Positions 52,931 through 62,029 of a DNA stretch of 64,000 bases are shown piece after piece (position 1 is the stretch's first letter; each line of letters opens with the position of its first letter). Origin of the DNA: Methylacidiphilum infernorum V4 (GTDB taxonomy: Bacteria; Verrucomicrobiota; Verrucomicrobiia; Methylacidiphilales; Methylacidiphilaceae); NCBI RefSeq assembly GCF_000019665.1, contig NC_010794.1, positions 496,001 through 560,000 on the forward strand, read 5' to 3'. The notes under the pieces were generated by a model. It did not search any database and was not told where the DNA came from. It saw nothing but the letters and a program-made list of their open reading frames with translations. Both the position numbers and the translations under genes were made by a program.

Positions 52931-53765
52931 TTATTCATTTTTTAGAGCCACTTTAACGAATTCCTTGACCAATATAGGGAATCGAAGCAGGCAAAAAAGA
53001 GTGCCTTTAAACAAACCGTAATTTTTCTTTGCAAAAAGAACCTGGTTTTTCCATAGAAGGTGAAAAATAAAGTTAAGGTTTTGATTGTTTCGAATTTCTC
53101 TTGGATGGTGATAGATGTATAAAGAACCCACGACGACGATTTTAAAACCTTTTTTCCTGGCCCGGGTACAGTAATCGACTTCTTCCCAGTACATGAAATA
53201 GTCTTCATCAAAATTCCCCACTTTTTCTATCACTTCGCGCTTTACGAGCAGGCAAGCTCCGTGGATGGAATGAACGGAGTAGAAGTAGCCTTTTTTGGGC
53301 TTGCCTTGAGGGATCTCCCATAACGATCTTTTCCTTAAATTTTCTTCGGGCCCAGCCTCGAGGTGTAGGGGCTAGAATGCGAGGCCCCATTATTCCTATG
53401 GGAAAAGAGGGAAGGTCGTTCTTGATAAATTCATCGAGAAGATTATTGAAACAGTGGGGAGGAATTTCGATGTCGGCATTAAGAAAGAAAAAAAAGTGAG
53501 GTAAATCCTTTTTAAAATAAACAATGCCTGTGTTTAGTGCCGCCCCGTATCCCTTGTTATCCAATTGGATCACCGCTGCTTCTGGAAATAGGGAGCTAAT
53601 CAAACACAGGGTTTGATCTTGGGAACCTGGATCGACAAAGACGATTTTTTTGACATACTCTTTATGGATAGCCCGGGATAAGGAATCGGCCAGGGGAGGA
53701 AGGTCTCTTTCGTTATTGTAAGTCACAACGATGATTCCAACCCGGTTTTTGAGTGAAACTGTCAT
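52931..53765 (-). pseudogene. GT2 glycosyltransferase gene interrupted by a frameshift
   Basis: The first frame (53765 down to about 53375) starts MTVSLKNRVGIIVVTYNNERDLPPLADSL, with FVDPGSQDQT and FFFFLNADIEIPPHC, a good GT2 domain. Near 53365-53380 the frame must change: after ILAPTP the +1 reading gives EAGPEENLRKRSLWEIP, then GACLLVKREVIEKVGNFDEDYFMYWEEVDYCTRARKKGF, the conserved second half of the same enzyme. One base has therefore been gained or lost. Read together, the product would be about 278 residues and normal for the family. It may be a real mutation, a phase-variable site or a sequencing error; no long homopolymer is present at the site. Confidence 0.85.
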
Positions 53766-54844
53766 AATGGGGAGGGTTCTTTTTTAACCCTTTGTAAAAA
53801 TAGCGACCACTTCTTCCCCAGATCGGGGAAAGAAAAAAGTTCGCCACGGGGCAACAAGATAACCGTAGAGTTTGTCTGGGGGAGGCTGACTTGAAAATTT
53901 CTGCAATGACCCTGCATTCTTATCGCCTTGCTTTGAGCGACATCGGAGTGTTCGTTTCTCCAGGTCGTCAACCACTCAAAGGATTGGACAGCTAATTGTC
54001 TTCCTATGAGCTCAAAGCCCTGGGGACTGATCAGAACAAGGTGGCGGGGAGGATCAAGCCCTCTCCAGGCAGGACCGAATGCCCTTGCCCATTGGCCAAC
54101 CGGGTTAGGAGAGACGCTGACGAGCATTCCCCCAGGTTTTAAAGAGGAAAAAAGCTTGAGGAGCACCTCCTTCGGATCGGATAAATGCTCGATGACGTGG
54201 GAAAGGGTAATGGCCTCGTAGTGGTCCTTCTCAAGGGGACATTCTTCGATAGGAGCCTGGAATACTTCTATACCGAGATCTTTGCAGATTTGGGCCGCTC
54301 TTGGGTCGGGCTCTACTCCTTGAACTTCCCACCCAAGCTTCTTCATAAAGTAAAGAAAACAGCCGTTGCCGCATCCAACATCCAGCACTTTGCCCCTCAT
54401 TGAGGCGGGCAGGAACCGGCATTCCGCCCGTGCCGCCATTTTGATCGGGGGAAAAAGGGCTAAAAGCTGGCCGAGCCGTGTGCTTTTCAGCCCATGGGAA
54501 GCTAATTCCTTGGAGTAACCCATGCCGGAAAGTTCGCTTACCCAGATTTTTTGCCAAGCCTTGGAAATGAAACTCTTGCTTCTTTCGATCCAATAGCTTT
54601 CATCGACTTTCTCATGGGTATAATAATCTCTAGGATAAAGCTTGGGAATATCTTCCTTGATGGGCTTTGGATCCATCCACATTGAAAAACAACTTTGGCA
54701 GCTCTTATAAGACCACCGGCCGGGAATCGATCCTAGGGGATCACCTACTTCTTTAAATGTCATTTTTCCTTCTCCTCCGCACACGGGGCAGAAAGGCACG
54801 GCTTCCAGGCTTATATCGTAAAGACTTTGATTCTTTACGGGCAT
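53762..54844 (-). CDS. Class I methyltransferase with N-terminal zinc-ribbon-like domain
   Basis: A 360-residue protein. The N-terminus has two CxxC pairs (CPVCGGEG at about 18-25 and KSCQSCFSMWMDPKP at about 47-61), typical of methyltransferases acting on sugars or natural products. The SAM loop is VLDVGCGNGCFLYFMKKLGWEVQGVEPDPRAAQIC, followed by YEAITLSHVIEHLSDPKEVL and SLKPGGMLVSVSPN. The last 100 residues have no obvious motif. Its 3' end overlaps the broken GT2 gene by four bases, and its 5' end overlaps the GT4 gene by ten. Confidence 0.85.
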   Translation of the reverse strand: MPVKNQSLYDISLEAVPFCPVCGGEGKMTFKEVGDPLGSIPGRWSYKSCQSCFSMWMDPKPIKEDIPKLYPRDYYTHEKVDESYWIERSKSFISKAWQKIWVSELSGMGYSKELASHGLKSTRLGQLLALFPPIKMAARAECRFLPASMRGKVLDVGCGNGCFLYFMKKLGWEVQGVEPDPRAAQICKDLGIEVFQAPIEECPLEKDHYEAITLSHVIEHLSDPKEVLLKLFSSLKPGGMLVSVSPNPVGQWARAFGPAWRGLDPPRHLVLISPQGFELIGRQLAVQSFEWLTTWRNEHSDVAQSKAIRMQGHCRNFQVSLPQTNSTVILLPRGELFSFPDLGKKWSLFLQRVKKEPSPL

Positions 54845-55995
54845 ACCCTAGCTCCTATGATTTCCTCGTAGATTTTCACAAGCTTCCGTGCATAGCTTTC
54901 CCAATTGTAGCAATGCTGGGCATCATAAGCCGCTTTTTCTCCCATTTCCCGGCATAGCCCAGGGTGGGTATATAAAAGTTCAAGGTAATAGGCGATTTTT
55001 TCTGGAGAGCGGATGGGGACGACAAAACCGTTAACCCCATGCTTGATTACATCCGACGCTCCGTTTTGATCGGTGGTCACAACGGGTAGCCCGCTGGCCA
55101 TGGCTTCAAGACAGCTCACGGCAAACCCATCCTCAAGACTGGGAAGAACATAGACCGAAGCATTTTGATAGAAAGATGCGACTTTTTCGTGGCTGCTATA
55201 TCCAAGGTAACGAAAAAGGCCGTTATACCGGGAGAGAAGTGGTTTCATCGCTGGATCGATCGCTCCCGCAAGGCATAACTCGGCATGGGGCAGCTTGAGT
55301 TTTTTCCAGGCTTCCAAGAGGTAAACCTGTCCTTTCCTTGGAGTGATTTGGGCTACGCAGATTACTCGAAATACGTTATCTTTTCTTTGAGAAGGTTTAA
55401 ACCGGGAAACGGTAACCCCATAGTGGAGAATTTGAATTTTTTCGTCAGGGAAACCCTCCTGGACAAAACTCTTTTTCACCCATTTTGAAGGAACGAGCAA
55501 AAAATCGATTTCTTTTAATTCTTCAACGAGCCTTTTGGCGGCCTTCCAGAAGTGTTGGCGCTTGGGTAACGCTAGTCTTTCGTCCTCTTCGGCTAAAATC
55601 CGGGAGACCACCTGGGGATGAGCGTTCACCGCCTCCCCTAGGGTAAGGCTTCCTTCATTTTTTGCCCTTTGGAGAACTTTGAGGGCCGTCCCATGGAGAA
55701 GCAGATGCCACAGGTCCGCTTTTCTCCAATGCTTCAGCACCCCCTTTTCCCAAAGTAACAGGTAGGGATAAAATAGCCTATCTAGGTATTTCCAGCCAAA
55801 AATCTTTAAGTGAAGACGGCAAAGGTATTCTTTAAGCCAAAGGTTTCTTTCTTTTTCGGGGTTTTCCTTGAGGATTTTCCGGTCAAAGCGGTGGGAATAG
55901 TAGAACATCTGCAAGTAGCCTTCTTGGGCTAGAAAAGGGACGTACCCGTGATAATGAAACCGGCCGCAAACGGCGAGATTCACGGAAAAATTCAT
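54835..55995 (-). CDS. GT4 glycosyltransferase
   Basis: A 386-residue GT-B enzyme. The C-terminal domain has FRVICVAQITPRKGQVYLLEAWKKL, RYLGYSSHEKVASFYQNASVYVLPSLEDGFAVSCLEAMASGLPVVTTDQ with the conserved EDGFAVSCLE (E-x7-E) that binds the donor. The N-terminal domain shows FHYHGYVPFLAQEGYLQMFYYSHRFD, as in glycosyltransferases acting on polyprenyl-linked substrates. It overlaps the O-antigen-ligase-like gene by four bases at its start and the methyltransferase gene by ten at its end. Confidence 0.9.
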   Translation of the reverse strand: MNFSVNLAVCGRFHYHGYVPFLAQEGYLQMFYYSHRFDRKILKENPEKERNLWLKEYLCRLHLKIFGWKYLDRLFYPYLLLWEKGVLKHWRKADLWHLLLHGTALKVLQRAKNEGSLTLGEAVNAHPQVVSRILAEEDERLALPKRQHFWKAAKRLVEELKEIDFLLVPSKWVKKSFVQEGFPDEKIQILHYGVTVSRFKPSQRKDNVFRVICVAQITPRKGQVYLLEAWKKLKLPHAELCLAGAIDPAMKPLLSRYNGLFRYLGYSSHEKVASFYQNASVYVLPSLEDGFAVSCLEAMASGLPVVTTDQNGASDVIKHGVNGFVVPIRSPEKIAYYLELLYTHPGLCREMGEKAAYDAQHCYNWESYARKLVKIYEEIIGARVCP

Positions 55996-57482
55996 GGGGA
56001 TGGCCTGAAAAGAGTAGAGAGTTTTCTTTCCAGAAAGGACTTCTTTTCCACAAAAGACCCTTCCTTTTTTTGCCCTAGGACAACAACCTTCGATAAGATA
56101 ACAGCCGCAGTGAGCAAATAAAGCATGTTCGCCATGAGGGCCATGTTAAAATTGGCTACCCCTTGAAAAAGGCCGCCGACAAAAGAACATAAAGCTCCAA
56201 AGGCCAGTTTTCGGCCTTGATCATCCATCGCTTGGATCTTGAGCCCATTTACCCCTATCATCCTGGCGAGGAAAAAGATCACGGGTAAGGCTCCCAAAAT
56301 TCCTCCCTCGACGAGCAGTTCAATGAAATCGCTTTCGGCGTGGGCAACCCGGTGTGGACCGGGAAAAACGGTTCGAACCATCCCAAAGGCATCTTCAAAA
56401 GCACCGAACCCAACACCGGTAAGAGGGAAAAGCTTCCAAAGCTTCATGGCTTCTTTCCAGATTTCCCCCCTGGCTTCTTCATTGACGGATGTTTGTATCA
56501 ACCTTTCGGTCGTCCCCAAAAAAAGATCCGAGGCGAGCCAAAGGGTAAAAAGAACGGCTGAAAAGATAAAGGCGAAGAGAAATAGGCTAAGCCTTTTATT
56601 ACCCTTTTCTCCCCAGGCGATAAAGCCCATGAGCAAGAAGAGGGAAAGCAAAAAACTACCGATCGCTCCCCTGGACTTGGACATGAGCACCCCGGTTGAA
56701 ATGACCAAGAGAAAAAAAAGATAGAGATGTTTTTTAAAAAAATCCTTGTCCTTGAGTCCGGCTAAAGAAAGAAAACCTTCTTGGGAAAGAGAATACTGCC
56801 AGAATAGGTAGCCTAAACCCAAAGGAACGATCAACAAAAGAAGCCCCCCCATGTGCGTTCTCAGCACGTAGGGTCCAAAAGGATCCCCTCCCTGGGTCAG
56901 TTCTCTTACCCAGTAAAGCTTGCCGTTGAAAGTAGCCCTTTGGACGACTCCAAAAAGGGTCAGGGCCAGTCCATTTATAACCATGATCAAAATAAGGGAG
57001 GAAATTTCTTTTCGGGAAGAGAGCAGTTGAAAAAGGAGAAAACCGTAGAGAGCAAGCCCACTCCATTCAAGCAGGTAAAAGTAAGTCTCCTTGGGATTGA
57101 GGGATAGGCAAAGAACGGAAGGATATTCCTTTCCGGGAGGAAGGGAAAGGAAAGAAGAAACTTTTTTAGCTATTTCAAGCCTTCCTGGAGAAAGGAAGCT
57201 TACCAGCTCAGAAGGCAGGGGAATAACCTGCAAAAGCAGGTAAAAAAGAAAACAGCTACCAGCCACAAACCCGGGAAAAAGCCAGATTTTTTCCTCTTTT
57301 TTCTTTGCAACCCACAGTATAAAGGCCAAGAGGATTAGAAAGAAAAGGAGTTGTTTTGACCAGGGCTCAACGGAACCGAAAAGCCAAGGAGAAAGGATCA
57401 AAACACCGTAAAGAATGGTTTTAGGAAGAAGGAGATTCTGAAGAGTGTTCTTGAACATTGTCTTCAAAGGGATCTTCTCCAT
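55992..57482 (-). CDS. O-antigen ligase/polymerase-like membrane protein (second copy)
   Basis: I chose ATG 57482, which has GGAGAGG nine bases upstream and gives 496 residues; the ORF extends to 57554 but without comparable signals. It has about 12 helices, the loop sequence RFPLTGVGFGAFEDAF-like (KLFPLTGVGFGAFEDAFGMVRTVFP) and AHAESDFIELLVEGGILGALPVIFFLARM, which is the hallmark of the Wzy_C/O-antigen ligase family. It overlaps the upstream gene by 62 bases. Two members in one cluster suggest one acts as polymerase and the other as ligase, or two different polymers. Confidence 0.87.
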   Translation of the reverse strand: MEKIPLKTMFKNTLQNLLLPKTILYGVLILSPWLFGSVEPWSKQLLFFLILLAFILWVAKKKEEKIWLFPGFVAGSCFLFYLLLQVIPLPSELVSFLSPGRLEIAKKVSSFLSLPPGKEYPSVLCLSLNPKETYFYLLEWSGLALYGFLLFQLLSSRKEISSLILIMVINGLALTLFGVVQRATFNGKLYWVRELTQGGDPFGPYVLRTHMGGLLLLIVPLGLGYLFWQYSLSQEGFLSLAGLKDKDFFKKHLYLFFLLVISTGVLMSKSRGAIGSFLLSLFLLMGFIAWGEKGNKRLSLFLFAFIFSAVLFTLWLASDLFLGTTERLIQTSVNEEARGEIWKEAMKLWKLFPLTGVGFGAFEDAFGMVRTVFPGPHRVAHAESDFIELLVEGGILGALPVIFFLARMIGVNGLKIQAMDDQGRKLAFGALCSFVGGLFQGVANFNMALMANMLYLLTAAVILSKVVVLGQKKEGSFVEKKSFLERKLSTLFRPSP

Positions 57483-58644
57483 CCTTTTGTTCCTCTCCAG
57501 AATCTTCGTCTTCGGGGGAAGCGGGGTCTTTCTCATCGGGAAGAATTTCTTCAAATTGGACCTTGTCTATCCAAACTTTCCCGTAGAGGGGAATTTCCCA
57601 TTCGGGGCTTTCTTTCCACTTGATTCTCAGGTAAGAAGTGCCGATCATTTTTGGGGTTTTGATCTTAGCTTCCACAACCGTCCACTTTTTGTTGATGGCT
57701 AGGGGTTCGGTACTCCCCAAGACCCGGTCGTTGTCTTTATCGTAAACATCGAGGACGACTCCAGAACTGCTTGAAATATCTTCATACTTGGCTGCCGCTG
57801 AAAGAAGGTAATTTTTTTTGGGTTCGATGAAAAGGAGCTGTTCTACCAGCACCTGGTCATGGTTGGGATCGATCCCGATGAATTCGATCAATAAGGAACT
57901 TTTTTTGGAAAAAGCGGCCAGGCAATCCTGTTTAATTTTTAAAAAAGAACTCCGGGGATGGAACCTCCATCCAAAGCCCCAGTTTTGCAGGGCCTCTTCA
58001 AAATCCCCATTCCAGACGAGGCTGTTGGAACCCATGAGCCTATTCCATACCTGCTTGGCTTCTTTTAGCTCTCGGCTGCCGATCAAAAAATTGACGTATT
58101 TTTTTGAGAGTTCTTGATCGAAAGGAATTTTACCCTTGGATGTTCCCAAATTCCAGCTCATCTTGGCTTCCTCTGTCCATTTCTCATCTATGCACAGCTT
58201 TAAGTAGGCGGACAAAGAACCGCTTTTCTTTTCGTCCACGAGGGCAAATCCTCCCTTTTCTCCAAGCAAGCTTTTGGCAAGAAACACAGCCGTCTTTCTT
58301 AAATTTTCGTCCGTTTCGAAAACGAACTTAAGCTCTCCTATGGCCTTGTCGGTTTGATTCAGCTCGATGAAAAGTTCGGCCAGGTTGAGCCTTAGGGGAC
58401 TTACGGGTCCACAAATGCTTTCTACGTACTGGGTAATGGCCAAAGCCCGGCTTTCGTCTCCTTGGGCGATCTCTTTTTCGGCTTCTTTTAGCCAAAACGG
58501 GCCATTTAACGGTCGTAAAAGAGGGTTATCAAAAAGGGGGCTAAAAGATAACCCCCACAAAAGACTGAGAAGAAGAGCGAGGAAGAGAAGGAAGGAGGGA
58601 AACGATCCCGAGAAGAAAAAGCGGCTTAGCGTAGTTTTAAACAT
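57421..58644 (-). CDS. Membrane-anchored protein with TPR-like and carbohydrate-binding-like regions
   Basis: A 407-residue protein with one N-terminal membrane helix (FPSFLLFLALLLSLLWGLSF). Residues about 40-200 are helical and TPR-like (AEKEIAQGDESRALAITQYVE, LAELFIELNQTDKAIGELKFVFE). Residues about 205-370 look like a CBM_4_9-type jelly roll (SLVWNGDFEEALQNWGFGWRF to YGKVWIDKVQFEE). The tail is strongly acidic (EDEDSGEEQKDGEDPFEDN). It probably sits in the periplasm and assists the neighbouring polymerase. It starts in overlap with the tyrosine-kinase gene and overlaps the O-antigen-ligase-like gene at its 3' end. Confidence 0.7.
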   Translation of the reverse strand: MFKTTLSRFFFSGSFPSFLLFLALLLSLLWGLSFSPLFDNPLLRPLNGPFWLKEAEKEIAQGDESRALAITQYVESICGPVSPLRLNLAELFIELNQTDKAIGELKFVFETDENLRKTAVFLAKSLLGEKGGFALVDEKKSGSLSAYLKLCIDEKWTEEAKMSWNLGTSKGKIPFDQELSKKYVNFLIGSRELKEAKQVWNRLMGSNSLVWNGDFEEALQNWGFGWRFHPRSSFLKIKQDCLAAFSKKSSLLIEFIGIDPNHDQVLVEQLLFIEPKKNYLLSAAAKYEDISSSSGVVLDVYDKDNDRVLGSTEPLAINKKWTVVEAKIKTPKMIGTSYLRIKWKESPEWEIPLYGKVWIDKVQFEEILPDEKDPASPEDEDSGEEQKDGEDPFEDNVQEHSSESPSS

Positions 58645-60869
58645 TAAGCCTCCTCTTCTTTCCTCATGAGCTCTTGGGAATTGGAGGAAGCCTGGGATCT
58701 ATACTTGTAGGCGTAGTAGTAGGAGGAATGGGAAAGGGGATCGGCCCGGTTTAAAATGATGCCCAGGACTCGAGAATTTATTCTTGAAAAGGCTTCAATG
58801 TTATTTTGGACTTCCTTGCGGTCATCTCTTCCATCCTCGATCACGTAGAGAACCCCTTCGGATTGCATGCTCACGATCGGAGCATCAGGCATCCCCCGCA
58901 TCGGAGGGGTATCGATGAGGATGTAGGTGAAATATTCTCTTAGAGATCGGCACAACTGGGAAAAGGATTCAGCTCCCAAAAGATCGGCAGGATGCAGGGC
59001 CGCTCTACCCCCTACGATCGCCCAAACGTTGGGCAAGCTTGTCGGCTGGACCGCCTCTTCTACCTGGGCCTGCCCGGTTAGAATTTCTGAAAGACCGGGC
59101 CGGGGCCTTAACCCAAGAATCTTATGGATCGAAGGTCGTCTCAAGTCCGCATCGATGACCAACACCGTTCCTTGTTGACCAAGAACGGTGGCCAGGTTAA
59201 CGGTCGTTCCGCTTTTCCCCTCGCTTTCAAGGGTACTCGTAACCGTAATGACCTGGGGACGGCGACCGGCAATGGTGTAGTGAAGCAAGGTCCTTATGCT
59301 TCTAAAGCCGTTGCTGACTTCAGATTCGGGTAAGGCATAGGTCATGAGCGCATAGGGAATATCCCCTTCGTAAGTTTCCGGTTGGTGCTTTTTGAGCTTT
59401 TCGATGTCAGGGATGACTCCCAGGACGGGAATCTTTAAAAATTTTTCGATATCATCTTTACCCCTAAACCGGTTGTCCAGCAGGGCTAAACCTAGAGCCA
59501 ACCCGATACCTCCAACCGAACCTCCAAATAAGCCTAATAAAAGATTAAGCATTTTTTTGGGTTTTACCGGTTTTTTAGGGATGGAAGCCGTTTCGACCAC
59601 TTCGATGTTCCCGGAATTGAGGGCCGAGGTGATATCCGTTTCTTTGAGCCTTTTTAACAGGCCCATGTACATCTGTTGGTTGGCATCCGCCTCCCTCTTG
59701 AGCATCGCGTACTTGGCTAGAAGGCTGTTTTCGTCTTTGAGCTTAAGAAGGGTTTTTTTCCATTCTTCTTCCAAGGATTCGAAATTTTTTTTCGCGGCTT
59801 CGTATTCCGCTTCGAGCTTTTCAACGACCGCCTGTTTTTCTTCTGCAAGTTGTTGGTTTAAGCCATCAATGCCCGCCTTAAGCCTGACCATCTTGGGGTA
59901 ATCTTCCTTGTAGATTTCTTCCAGTTCCCTGTACTTGGCCTGCTCTTTAAGCAGGTTTTTCTTGATATCCATGGTATATTGGTTATCGGGAATGGTGAGG
60001 CTTTTGCCCATGTCAAGCCCGTTTTTTGCCCGCTCATAAAAAACTTCTTTGCGGATCATTTCAAACCTGGCCTTGGCAAGGGCATCACTCACTTGAGCCA
60101 GCTCCTTTTCGGTAGGTGAACTGTTCACCCCGGGAAGCTTAACAATACCCGTCTTTTCCATGAAACGGGCAAGCTTGGCTTCGGATTCGGTCACCTTTTT
60201 TTTCATCAGTTCGATTTGTCCCGCAAGGAATTGGCGGGCATGCCGGTTGGCTTCGAGTTTCCTATCTAGTCCAAAGGTAATAAAAGATTCTGCATAGGCA
60301 TTGGCCACCTGCATGGCTCCGAAACTATTGGGGCTATCGTAACAGATCCGGATAAGCCGCGTGCCGCGGACAGGCAGGATGTGAAGATTATTTTGAACGA
60401 TTTCCGAAAGTTTTTCAGAAGAAGGAAGGGGCCCGTTCTTTTTTGGTTTCAAACCCAGCCAATCCAGGTGTTCATCAAGCTCCAGTCTTTCAACGACCCT
60501 TTGAGCCAAGGACCTGCTTTTGATGATTTCGCATTGGGTCTTAAAAAAGGTTTCCCAATCGAAAAGCCCTGGCTCGTCATTGCTTACCTGCTTATAGGGG
60601 ACTACCTCGGATTTTGTGGAGTTGATCTTGACGACGGATTCCCCGCGGTAGATCGGTTTTTGGCTGAAAGTAAAAAGAAAGACGACAAAAAGACAAACAA
60701 GAAAAAAGAGCAAAGCCTGTTTCCTGAACCGGTAGATGTCCCAAAGCTTTTCTTTAAGCCATTCTAAATCGGAAGACTCGTAGGGAGAAAGCAAAACTTC
60801 AGTCTGGAAAACATCCTTGTTCCCCACGGTCAAATTATCCTTGGGTTTTTTCTGGAGTTCCTCGGACAT
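58644..60869 (-). CDS. Wzc-like chain-length determinant and tyrosine autokinase
   Basis: A 741-residue protein. The N-terminal Wzz domain has a membrane helix near 45-70 (ALLFFLVCLFVVFLFTFS), a long periplasmic coiled-coil (about 200-400) and the second helix after KKPVKPKKMLNLLLGLFGGSVGGIGLALGLALL. The cytoplasmic kinase has Walker A near 540-550 (STLESEGKSGTTVN), Walker A' (VLVIDADLRRP) and a C-terminal tyrosine cluster at 717-723 (YYYAYKY). It controls polymer length and export together with the Wza-like protein. The Walker A variant GKSGTT instead of GKST is slightly unusual. Confidence 0.92.
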   Translation of the reverse strand: MSEELQKKPKDNLTVGNKDVFQTEVLLSPYESSDLEWLKEKLWDIYRFRKQALLFFLVCLFVVFLFTFSQKPIYRGESVVKINSTKSEVVPYKQVSNDEPGLFDWETFFKTQCEIIKSRSLAQRVVERLELDEHLDWLGLKPKKNGPLPSSEKLSEIVQNNLHILPVRGTRLIRICYDSPNSFGAMQVANAYAESFITFGLDRKLEANRHARQFLAGQIELMKKKVTESEAKLARFMEKTGIVKLPGVNSSPTEKELAQVSDALAKARFEMIRKEVFYERAKNGLDMGKSLTIPDNQYTMDIKKNLLKEQAKYRELEEIYKEDYPKMVRLKAGIDGLNQQLAEEKQAVVEKLEAEYEAAKKNFESLEEEWKKTLLKLKDENSLLAKYAMLKREADANQQMYMGLLKRLKETDITSALNSGNIEVVETASIPKKPVKPKKMLNLLLGLFGGSVGGIGLALGLALLDNRFRGKDDIEKFLKIPVLGVIPDIEKLKKHQPETYEGDIPYALMTYALPESEVSNGFRSIRTLLHYTIAGRRPQVITVTSTLESEGKSGTTVNLATVLGQQGTVLVIDADLRRPSIHKILGLRPRPGLSEILTGQAQVEEAVQPTSLPNVWAIVGGRAALHPADLLGAESFSQLCRSLREYFTYILIDTPPMRGMPDAPIVSMQSEGVLYVIEDGRDDRKEVQNNIEAFSRINSRVLGIILNRADPLSHSSYYYAYKYRSQASSNSQELMRKEEEA

Positions 60870-60875
60870 AAATCC

Positions 60876-62015
60876 TCAGTAAGGCATGGGCAAAAAGAGC
60901 CGCGAAAAAATCGTGTCCCTTATCCCGACAAGGACCGCCATCGGCCCGTTGGTCCCGACCACCACGACATCCTCTTTTTGAAGGGTATAGTCGTTATAAT
61001 CTCTTTTTTTACGGCTTAAATCCAGCAAAATTACCTTCTTTTGCCCGTTAGGCAATTTTCTATAAATTTTAACTTTAGACATGTCCGCCTTATCGTTGGG
61101 ACCTCCCGCTTCGATGATGGCTTGGTAAGCGGTAATTACTCCCCCTCTAAGAGGCACTCCCTTTGGATTTTTTACTTCTCCTCCTACATAAACTGATCCC
61201 GCGGGAGGAACCTGGATCACGTCTCCAGGCATGAGAAGGAAGTTGCTTCTTTCCGATTTGCCATCGATCATCTCTTTTAGATCGATTTCAACGATAAAGG
61301 GCTTGATCTGCGAAAGCAGTTCTTCTTTCTTGACTTTCGGTGGAGGACCAACCGGGGCCTCAGCTTTAGGCTCTTTCTTTTCTTCTCCCGCGTTCATTTC
61401 ATTACCTGCTTTCGGGGGGCTATTCTCCGCTTTTCTTTTCTTGGGCGAACGGATAAGATAAATCGTCGTTGAAGCATCCTCTCTTAGTCCGCCGGCCATT
61501 CCTAGGGCATCCACCACCCGCAGTTGGTTGGTCATTTCATAGACTCCGGGCTTGTATACCGCTCCCATTACCGAAATCCGGTGGCTTTTCATCTCGACGA
61601 CAGAAACCGATACTTGGGGATCCCTAAGGTACTTTTCACCCAGCTTGGTCTTGAGAAAAGCATGCAGTTCTTCTGCTGTCAGCCCCTCAACCTGGATCTG
61701 GCCCAGCAAAGGCAGAAGAATCGTGCCCGCAGGGGTGATTCTTGTCTTGATATTGGAAAGCTCGGGTAAATCGGCAACATGGATCTCAAGGAGGTCTCCA
61801 TCCCCTAGGGGCACCCCTTCTTTATCGGCTGTTTGGCTTGCCTGCATCAGGATGATTTCATTGATCTTGCTGTTGGCATCTTCGGCCGTAGCGGGCAAGG
61901 CTTGGGGGATGTCTTTACTTGATTTTCCAAAAGACATCCCCAAGAAAAAAAGAAAAAAGGAACTCAAAAGAAGAATTCCTTTTTTCTTCAATCCTCTTCG
62001 ATAGAGGCCTGTCAT
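60876..62015 (-). CDS. Wza-like polysaccharide export protein
   Basis: A 379-residue protein with a signal peptide (GILLLSSFFLFFLGMSFG). It contains the export domain (LGDGDLLEIHVADLPELSNIKTRITPAGTILLPLLGQIQVEGLTAEELHAFLKTKL) and two SLBB domains (VMGAVYKPGVYEMTNQLRVVDALGMAGGL; VYVGGEVKNPKGVPLRGGVITAYQAIIEAGG). No lipobox cysteine is seen after the signal, unlike classic Wza. A charged insertion of about 50 residues separates the SLBB domains. It lies six bases upstream of the Wzc-like gene and forms the outer-membrane exit for the polymer. Confidence 0.9.
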   Translation of the reverse strand: MTGLYRRGLKKKGILLLSSFFLFFLGMSFGKSSKDIPQALPATAEDANSKINEIILMQASQTADKEGVPLGDGDLLEIHVADLPELSNIKTRITPAGTILLPLLGQIQVEGLTAEELHAFLKTKLGEKYLRDPQVSVSVVEMKSHRISVMGAVYKPGVYEMTNQLRVVDALGMAGGLREDASTTIYLIRSPKKRKAENSPPKAGNEMNAGEEKKEPKAEAPVGPPPKVKKEELLSQIKPFIVEIDLKEMIDGKSERSNFLLMPGDVIQVPPAGSVYVGGEVKNPKGVPLRGGVITAYQAIIEAGGPNDKADMSKVKIYRKLPNGQKKVILLDLSRKKRDYNDYTLQKEDVVVVGTNGPMAVLVGIRDTIFSRLFLPMPY

Positions 62016-62029
62016 TATAGTACTTTAGA

